Positions 33,082 through 38,087 of a stretch of DNA of 38,087 bases are shown here, piece by piece. Within the stretch, counting starts at the first letter, position 1; each line of letters begins with the position of its first letter. The position numbers and the translations under genes were made by a program. The stretch covers positions 1-38,087 of the forward strand of contig SICL01000020.1 in the NCBI GenBank assembly GCA_009691445.1. The letters run 5' to 3'. The notes under the pieces were generated by a model. That model was not told the DNA's origin. It saw nothing but the letters and a program-made list of their open reading frames with translations, and searched no databases. This stretch comes from Candidatus Taenariivivens baikalensis (GTDB taxonomy: Bacteria; Omnitrophota; Omnitrophia; Omnitrophales; Aquincolibacteriaceae).

Positions 33082-34602
33082 ATGAAACAAAAAGGAATGG
33101 TTTATCTTGTCGGTGCAGGCCCCGGCGATATTGGTCTTCTGACTTTGCGCGGCGCTTCGTTGCTTCGCGAGGCGGATGTGATTGTTTATGACAGTCTTGT
33201 GAATCCCCGGATGCTGGAATTTTCTCCGCAAGCGCGCAAGATTCTCGCCGGAAAAAAAGCCGGGCATAAAGAGCATTCCATGTCGCAGAAGGACATTAAT
33301 CAGCTTCTTCTTGCGGAGGCTCGAAAAGCAAAGACCGTCGTTCGATTGAAAGGCGGCGATCCCTTTGTCTTTGGACGTGGAGGGGAAGAAGCAGCGTATT
33401 TAAAGAAGCACGGCATTTTATTTGAAGTCGTGCCGGGAGTGAGCGCGGGTCACGCGGTCCCGGCCTACGCAGGAATCCCGATCACGGATCGGCGCTGCGC
33501 ATCCACCGCAACCTTTGTCACGGCCAATGAAGATCCGGAGAAAGAAGTCTCTTCCGTTGATTGGAAAAAAATTGCGGCTTTGCCAGGAACGCTTGTTTTA
33601 TTTATGGGACTTCGCAGTCTTGGTGCGGTCACAAAAAAATTAATTCAGTACGGAAAATCCTCCAAAACACTTGTGACGGTGATTGAAGAGGGAACGCTTC
33701 CCTCCCAGCGGGTGATTGAGGGCGATTTGAGTTCCATTGCCCGGAAGGTCAAAAAATCCGGCGTGCATTCTCCTGCGATTACGGTGATTGGCGATGTGAA
33801 CCGTTTCCGGAAAGAGTTGGCGTGGTATGAAAAGAAACCGCTTCAAGGAAAGCGGATATTGATCACAAGGGCGAAATCGCAGGCAAGCGCGCTCCGCACA
33901 GAGCTGGAGCGATACGGCGCCGAGGTGCTGGAATATCCAGCGATTCAAATCGAACCGCCCAAGGATTGGAAACCGCTGGATCAGGTGATTAGAAGTCTCT
34001 CTCAATTGGATTGGATTGTTTTTACCAGTGTTCACGGTGTGGAAGCCTTCTTCAGCCGTTTGAAATTATCCGGAAAGGATGCGCGTGTGCTGGCCTCTCT
34101 GAAAGTTGCGGTAATTGGTGAGGCCACCGCCTTTTTGCTGGAACAAAAGGGAATTCTTCCGGATCTAATCCCGGAAAAATATACGAGTGAAGCCCTGTTT
34201 GAACTTTTGAAATCCAAAGAAACGCTGAAAGGAAAACATTTTTTGCTTCCCCGCACGGACATTGCTCCCGAGTTTTTGAAAACAAGTCTTGAGCAGGAAG
34301 GTGCTCGAGTGACCGAAGTCGTGGCCTACCGCACGCTTCCTCCTTCCCGCGAGGCAAAGCGGGCATTAAACGCCATCTGGAAAGAAAAAAAATCCGTGGA
34401 TTACGTAACTTTCACCAGCGCTTCGACCGTCCATCATTTTTTTGAAGGTTTCCCCAAGTCCACAATCCGAAATTTGAAATCTAAAATGGTCACCATGGGT
34501 CCTGTTACCAGCAAAACGCTTCAATCCTATGGAGTAAAGCGCTACCGCGAGGCCCGGGAACACACGATCTCCGGACTTGTGAAAGCCATTCTTGAAAGGT
34601 AG
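33082..34602 (+). CDS. cobA/hemD: Uroporphyrinogen-III C-methyltransferase / uroporphyrinogen-III synthase fusion
   Basis: This is a two-domain enzyme of 506 residues. The first 245 residues are the SAM-dependent methyltransferase that makes precorrin-2: YLVGAGPGDIGLLTLRG, RLKGGDPFVFGRGGEEA, VPGVSAGHAVPAYAGIPITDR and LVLFMGLRSL. The rest, from about 258 (GKRILITRAK), is uroporphyrinogen-III synthase with VFTSVHGVEAFF, IGEATAFLLEQKG, LLPRTDIAPEFL and FTSASTVHHFF. Fusion of the two is known in several phyla and points to siroheme or cobalamin synthesis. A stretch in the HemD domain (34465-34487) resembles a dispersed repeat word. No ribosome-binding site is apparent. Confidence 0.96.
   Translation: MKQKGMVYLVGAGPGDIGLLTLRGASLLREADVIVYDSLVNPRMLEFSPQARKILAGKKAGHKEHSMSQKDINQLLLAEARKAKTVVRLKGGDPFVFGRGGEEAAYLKKHGILFEVVPGVSAGHAVPAYAGIPITDRRCASTATFVTANEDPEKEVSSVDWKKIAALPGTLVLFMGLRSLGAVTKKLIQYGKSSKTLVTVIEEGTLPSQRVIEGDLSSIARKVKKSGVHSPAITVIGDVNRFRKELAWYEKKPLQGKRILITRAKSQASALRTELERYGAEVLEYPAIQIEPPKDWKPLDQVIRSLSQLDWIVFTSVHGVEAFFSRLKLSGKDARVLASLKVAVIGEATAFLLEQKGILPDLIPEKYTSEALFELLKSKETLKGKHFLLPRTDIAPEFLKTSLEQEGARVTEVVAYRTLPPSREAKRALNAIWKEKKSVDYVTFTSASTVHHFFEGFPKSTIRNLKSKMVTMGPVTSKTLQSYGVKRYREAREHTISGLVKAILER
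34465..34487 (+). repeat. Repeat-like words inside hemD
   Basis: ATCCGAAATTTGAAATC within the HemD domain closely matches the word family ATCCGAAATTCGAAAT found at 35615-35630 in the palindrome before the TPR gene. It encodes TIRNLKSKM in the loop before the conserved MGPVTSKTL. Confidence 0.4.
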
Positions 34603-34617
34603 AATGACCGCCCTTTT

Positions 34618-35604
34618 ATGAAAATTCGCCCAAGACGATTAAGAAAATCGGAAGCTATCAGGAAACTCGTGCGCGAGAACCACATGCACCCCGATCAGCT
34701 GGTGATGCCTTACTTTGTTCAGGCTGGCCGGAAAGTCAAAACTGAAATCAATTCTATGCCCGGTCAGTTTCGATATTCTCCGGATACTCTGCTTAAAGAA
34801 GTGGAAGCCCTTCAGAAATCAGGAGTTAATTCAATCCTGCTTTTCGGGATCCCGGCTCACAAGGATTCCACGGCAAGTGAAGCCTGGTCCAGCAAAGGAA
34901 TTGTTCAGCAGGCGGTACGCGAAATTAAAAAGCGTTTCAAAGACCTGCTCGTAATGACTGACGTTTGTTTATGCGCTTATATGGATCACGGACACTGCGG
35001 AGTTTTGAACAGGGCCGGAGAAATCGAGAATGATCTTTCGCTTGAACTCCTCAGCCGGACTGCACTTTCTCATGCGGAAGCGGGAGCGGATCTGGTGGCG
35101 CCGAGCGATATGATGGACGGACGAGTTAAGAATATCCGCGGCGTTCTCGATCAAAATGGTTTTCAGGATATTTCCATTATGAGTTATGCCGCGAAATATG
35201 CTTCAGCTTTTTACGGACCGTTCCGCGACGCCGCTCACTCCGCTCCTGCATCAAAGGGGAAAATTCGAGTGCCGAAGGATCGCAAGACTTATCAAATGGA
35301 TTTTGCCAATCTGCGAGAAGCGATGAAGGAAATCGCAATCGACATTAAGGAAGGCGCGGATATTATGATGGTCAAACCCGCGCTCGCGTATCTGGATGTG
35401 ATCCGTGAAGCGCGCAACCGTTTTGATGTTCCGCTTGCGGCTTATCTTGTAAGTGGCGAATATTCGATGATCAAAGCAGCCGCGGCCAAGGGATGGGTGG
35501 ATGAAAAAGCCGTGGTCACGGAAATAATGATGGGCGTTGTGCGGGCTGGCGCCAATATTTTGATCACCTATCACGCAAGAGATCTGGCGAAATGGCTACA
35601 ATGA
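34618..35604 (+). CDS. hemB: Porphobilinogen synthase
   Basis: HemB condenses two 5-aminolevulinates to porphobilinogen. At 328 residues it is complete. The zinc-binding cysteines are C117, C119 and C127 in DVCLCAYMDHGHCG, so this is a zinc-type enzyme. The Schiff-base lysines are K193 (SYAAKYASAFYGPFRDAA) and K253 (MMVKPALAYLD). It closes the hemA-hemC-cobA/hemD-hemB series. ATG at 34618 lies 15 bases after the preceding stop without a clear ribosome-binding site. Its TGA overlaps the ATG of the TPR gene (ATGA, 35601-35604). Confidence 0.97.
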   Translation: MKIRPRRLRKSEAIRKLVRENHMHPDQLVMPYFVQAGRKVKTEINSMPGQFRYSPDTLLKEVEALQKSGVNSILLFGIPAHKDSTASEAWSSKGIVQQAVREIKKRFKDLLVMTDVCLCAYMDHGHCGVLNRAGEIENDLSLELLSRTALSHAEAGADLVAPSDMMDGRVKNIRGVLDQNGFQDISIMSYAAKYASAFYGPFRDAAHSAPASKGKIRVPKDRKTYQMDFANLREAMKEIAIDIKEGADIMMVKPALAYLDVIREARNRFDVPLAAYLVSGEYSMIKAAAAKGWVDEKAVVTEIMMGVVRAGANILITYHARDLAKWLQ

Positions 35605-36509
35605 TTGCTGTAAAATCCGAAATTCGAAATACGAAACTCGAAACAAATCTCAAATACAAAATTCTCCGCCACAATTCGTCGGACGGATCCGTCCTCCGGC
35701 GGACAAATTTCAAAGGGGTCAATTCCTGTTTGAGATTTGTTGTTTGGTATTTGGGATTTGTTTCGTGCTTAGGATTTAGGATTTCGAGTTTTCCTTTGTA
35801 TGCGGCTCAAGACACTGGCCAGGCGCAGCTATTTTACCAGCAGGGGATGAGAGCCCTGCAGGAAAATGATGTTGCCCAGGCGGAAGAGGATTTGAAACAG
35901 GCGACAACCCTTGATCCTTCCAACTTTCAGTATCATTTTGAACTCTCAAATGTTTATGCCGCCCGTTATGACCAAAGCCAGAAGGGAAAAGGCGAAACCT
36001 TTTTTGCGCGTGAATCCCTTTCGGCCTCTTTGAGCCAGCTTGAGCAAACCGTTATGCTGAAGCCGGACTATATTCCCGGGCATTTTAATTTGGGAGTAAT
36101 TTATAAAAACCAGAGCCAGTATGAACGAGCGCGCGAACATCTCAAAAAAGTAATCACCTTGAACCCCCAGGAAATACGGGCTTATTTGCAGATCGGAGAA
36201 ACTTACGAGCGCCAGGGATTTTTCGATGAGGCGCGCGACGTTTACCGTCAGGCCAAAGAAATCAATGCGGCCGATGCTTCGATTCAGGATGCCATCGAGA
36301 CTTCTTATCTGAATGAAAAACAGTATGAGCAGGCCCGGAAATCCAAGGGGCATAGTGATTACTTGTCACGAGCCTCTCAATTGATCCGGCCGGGAGCTCT
36401 TGCCGGCGATACGAGTCAAAATGCCCAGGATCAAAATGGAACGCCTTCGCTGGCTTCCCTGGGAATGATGCTGGCCCAGCAAGTGATGAGCAAGAAGTCC
36501 GCGGAATAA
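35601..36509 (+). CDS. TPR-repeat protein with a repeat-derived N-terminus
   Basis: The mature part carries about four TPR motifs: LFYQQGMRALQENDVAQAEE, a longer middle pair, GHFNLGVIYKNQSQYERARE and AYLQIGETYERQGFFDEARD. The C-terminal 60 residues are low-complexity. TPR domains scaffold protein contacts. ATG at 35601 overlaps the hemB stop. The first 65 residues are encoded by a palindromic repeat (35613-35792), and its second arm supplies LRFVVWYLGFVSCLGF followed by SSFPLYA, which reads like a signal peptide. A TTG at 35730 with AAGGGG upstream would start exactly at that segment, so the functional start may be there. If so, the protein is periplasmic. Confidence 0.8.
   Translation: MIAVKSEIRNTKLETNLKYKILRHNSSDGSVLRRTNFKGVNSCLRFVVWYLGFVSCLGFRISSFPLYAAQDTGQAQLFYQQGMRALQENDVAQAEEDLKQATTLDPSNFQYHFELSNVYAARYDQSQKGKGETFFARESLSASLSQLEQTVMLKPDYIPGHFNLGVIYKNQSQYERAREHLKKVITLNPQEIRAYLQIGETYERQGFFDEARDVYRQAKEINAADASIQDAIETSYLNEKQYEQARKSKGHSDYLSRASQLIRPGALAGDTSQNAQDQNGTPSLASLGMMLAQQVMSKKSAE
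35613..35792. repeat. CGAAATTCGAAATACGAAAC palindrome with nested GGATCC element
   Basis: The left arm (35613-35660) is built of CGAAA/CAAAT words and the right arm (35728-35792) of their complements (GAGATTTGTTGTTTGG, GGATTTCGAG). The loop holds the nested palindrome at 35665-35703. The whole element is open in the frame of the TPR gene. Confidence 0.75.
35665..35703. repeat. Nested GGATCC-centred palindrome, copy C
   Basis: TCCGCC (35665-35670) pairs with GGCGGA (35698-35703) around the perfect palindrome GGACGGATCCGTCC (35681-35694), identical to the core of copy B at 9998-10011. Confidence 0.75.
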
Positions 36510-36510
36510 A

Positions 36511-37227
36511 ATGATCCAATCCTACACGACGATTTTCTTTGATGCGGGCGGGACACTCCTCCATCCCTTTCCATCTGTGGGAGAGATTTATGAGCAGATT
36601 GGAAAGCGCCACGGCTCCAAGGCCACCAGCGAACAGCTCCAGAATAAATTTTCTGAGGAATGGAAAAAGCGCAACGGGCTCTCACAGCTCACCGGCGTTC
36701 TGGATGAAAAAATTGAAAAGGAGTGGTGGAAGAGCATCGTGAAAGATGTCTTTGATCCGTTTGGAAAAATAAACGATTTTGATGCGTTCTTTGACGAGCT
36801 TTATCATGTGTTTGCCAGTCCTCAGTCCTGGAAACTTTATCCGGGAACGATTGAGGTGCTGGAATCACTTCGCCGTCAGGGAAAACGGCTTGCGATTATT
36901 TCCAACTGGGACTCACGTCTTTTCCATTTATGTGATGAGTTGGATCTTACCCGTCATTTTGAATTCATTCTCGCTTCCGCGGTTTTTGGATCTTCCAAGC
37001 CTGGCCCGAAAATCTTCGAAGAAGCATTGAGCCGCATGTCAGCCCGGCCCAGCGAAGCGCTTCATATCGGTGATAGCTTTGAAGACGATATCAAGGGCGC
37101 TTCGTCCATCGGAATTCATACGGCCCTGATTGACCGGCACGGGCATTATGAGCCTCATCCTAGCCATCCTGTCCGGCCGCGGCATGTGATCCGGGATCTT
37201 CGAGAACTCATTGACACTCCCCGTTGA
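36511..37227 (+). CDS. HAD-superfamily hydrolase
   Basis: This 238-residue protein is a subfamily I HAD hydrolase with an alpha-helical cap. The nucleophile is D11 in FFDAGGTLL, but the usual general acid D13 is glycine (DxGGT), as in the HDHD3/REG-2-like group. LAIISNWDSRL is motif II, SKPGPKIFEEAL motif III and HIGDSFEDDIKGA motif IV. Loss of the second aspartate makes ordinary phosphatase activity doubtful. It starts one base after the TPR gene's stop, so they are likely co-translated. Confidence 0.88.
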   Translation: MIQSYTTIFFDAGGTLLHPFPSVGEIYEQIGKRHGSKATSEQLQNKFSEEWKKRNGLSQLTGVLDEKIEKEWWKSIVKDVFDPFGKINDFDAFFDELYHVFASPQSWKLYPGTIEVLESLRRQGKRLAIISNWDSRLFHLCDELDLTRHFEFILASAVFGSSKPGPKIFEEALSRMSARPSEALHIGDSFEDDIKGASSIGIHTALIDRHGHYEPHPSHPVRPRHVIRDLRELIDTPR

Positions 37228-37239
37228 TTCATATATCTT
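37211..37239 (+). promoter_or_regulatory. Candidate fabI promoter
   Basis: TTGACA (37211-37216), inside the last codons of the HAD gene, is followed after 17 bases by TATCTT (37234-37239). AAGGGG lies about 10 bases before the fabI ATG. Confidence 0.45.
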
Positions 37240-37278
37240 TCGGGTCACCGTCGTAATATAGATAAGGGGCATTCATCC

Positions 37279-38087
37279 ATGGAGACTCAGAACATGCAAG
37301 AACCAACCGTATTCAAATCCGAACTTCTTAAAGGAAAAAAAGCGCTCGTCGTCGGTGTTGCCAACAAGCGAAGTATCGCTTGGGGCATTGCGCAAACCCT
37401 TTCGAATCATGGCGCGCAGCTTGCGTTTACTTATCAGGGAGAACGTCTGAAAGAAAGCGTGGAAGAACTCGCTAAAACCCTTCCTGGGAATTCGCCACTT
37501 TATCCCTGCGATGTGACTAAAGATGATGAGGTCCGCGCCGTGTTTCAAGGTCTAGAAAAAGATTTTGAGTCACTGCAGTTCCTTGTGCATTGTGTTGCCT
37601 TCGCCAAAAAAGAAGATTTGGGCGGGCGAACGGTGGATACCTCCCGCGATGGATTTCATCTGGCGATGGACGTGAGCTCTTATTCGTTGATTGCACTGAT
37701 TAAGGCTGCAGAACCTCTTCTTGAAAAAGAAGGCGGAAGCGTCGTAGCTTTGACTTATCTCGGTTCTGAAAAAGTGATCCAAAATTACAATGTGATGGGA
37801 CTTGCCAAAGCGAGTCTGGAATCTTCCATTCGTTATCTTGCGGCAGATCTGGGAAAGAAAAATATCCGCGTGAACGGGGTTTCTGCTGGGCCTGTGAGCA
37901 CGCTTGCTGCGCGCGGCATATCTGGATTTACAACGATGCTTGAAGGTCACCGTAACCGCGCTCCGCTTGGCCGCAATGTAGAAATCGAAGAAGTAGCCAA
38001 TGCTGCCTTTTTTCTTCTAAGTCCTCTCGGAAGCGGAATCACGGGTGAGACTATTTACGTGGATTGCGGTTATCGGATTATGGGAAC
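37279..38087 (+). CDS. fabI: Enoyl-[acyl-carrier-protein] reductase, NADH type (3' end cut)
   Basis: FabI reduces enoyl-ACP in the last step of fatty-acid elongation. The frame runs open from ATG at 37279 to the window edge, 269 codons plus two bases, and ends GETIYVDCGYRIMG, so only the last few residues are missing. The NAD-binding start is VVGVANKRSIAWGIAQTL. The active site shows Y160 (LTYLGSEK), Y170 and K177 (YNVMGLAK), spaced exactly as in E. coli FabI (Y146, Y156, K163). It should be a target of FabI inhibitors such as triclosan. It probably has its own promoter. Confidence 0.95.
   Translation, partial: METQNMQEPTVFKSELLKGKKALVVGVANKRSIAWGIAQTLSNHGAQLAFTYQGERLKESVEELAKTLPGNSPLYPCDVTKDDEVRAVFQGLEKDFESLQFLVHCVAFAKKEDLGGRTVDTSRDGFHLAMDVSSYSLIALIKAAEPLLEKEGGSVVALTYLGSEKVIQNYNVMGLAKASLESSIRYLAADLGKKNIRVNGVSAGPVSTLAARGISGFTTMLEGHRNRAPLGRNVEIEEVANAAFFLLSPLGSGITGETIYVDCGYRIMG

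Overview
The window is a gene-dense bacterial chromosome segment of roughly 48-50% GC by eye. It has no rRNA, tRNA or CRISPR. The organism looks like a diderm: it has a lipid A-type acyltransferase (LpxL/HtrB-like), an ArnT/GT39-like glycosyltransferase, FabI, and proteins with Sec signals or membrane segments. The gaps between genes are packed with many families of palindromic repeats. With the hemX-hemA-hemC-cobA/hemD-hemB order, this fits an uncultured lineage such as Omnitrophota or a relative, but that placement is an inference and not proven here.

Layout. 1-519: no convincing gene; a possible insertion-sequence end and a compound palindrome. 520-4004 (+): envelope glycosyltransferase, lysophospholipid acyltransferase, and a broken membrane-protein gene. 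4060-8084 (-): chaperonin operon groEL1-groES-groEL2 behind a sigma70-type promoter overlapping a CIRCE operator, with a different palindrome in every gap. 8207-11918 (-): tsaB-alr-birA-coaX and a PilZ-domain gene. 12156-14879 (+): a frameshifted exported protein behind a poly-G promoter, then three membrane proteins, closed by a perfect bidirectional terminator. 14919-16822 (-): family 2 glycosyltransferase coupled to a spore-photoproduct-lyase-like radical SAM protein. 16974-20604 (+): radC, a PAS-LuxR regulator and a hybrid histidine kinase. 20708-25055 (+): class I aldolase, YheT-like hydrolase, PD-(D/E)XK nuclease, YgjP-like metallopeptidase and two small proteins. 25244-28331 (+): one-carbon and pantothenate genes (cyclohydrolase/cyclodeaminase, folD, panB) with a Bro-N gene between folD and panB. 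28328-35604 (+): REC-GGDEF-MshEN protein, hemX and the tetrapyrrole genes to uroporphyrinogen III and precorrin-2. 35601-38087 (+): TPR protein, HAD hydrolase, and fabI running off the edge.

How genes fit together. FolD makes or uses methylene-tetrahydrofolate, which PanB uses to make ketopantoate; CoaX later phosphorylates pantothenate. This FolD has lost the residues needed for its cyclohydrolase half. The gene overlapping its start belongs to the family containing stand-alone methenyl-THF cyclohydrolases, so the two reactions appear to be split between two coupled proteins. HemA, HemC, HemB and CobA/HemD form a route from glutamyl-tRNA to the siroheme/corrin branch; hemL and late heme genes are not in the window.

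The most unusual theme is the palindromic repeats. At least nine word families lie between genes. In several places they have become part of genes: the birA start codon, the N-terminus of the YgjP-like peptidase, and the signal-peptide-like segment of the TPR protein. A short palindrome centred on GGATCC sits inside the loops of three otherwise unrelated outer palindromes.
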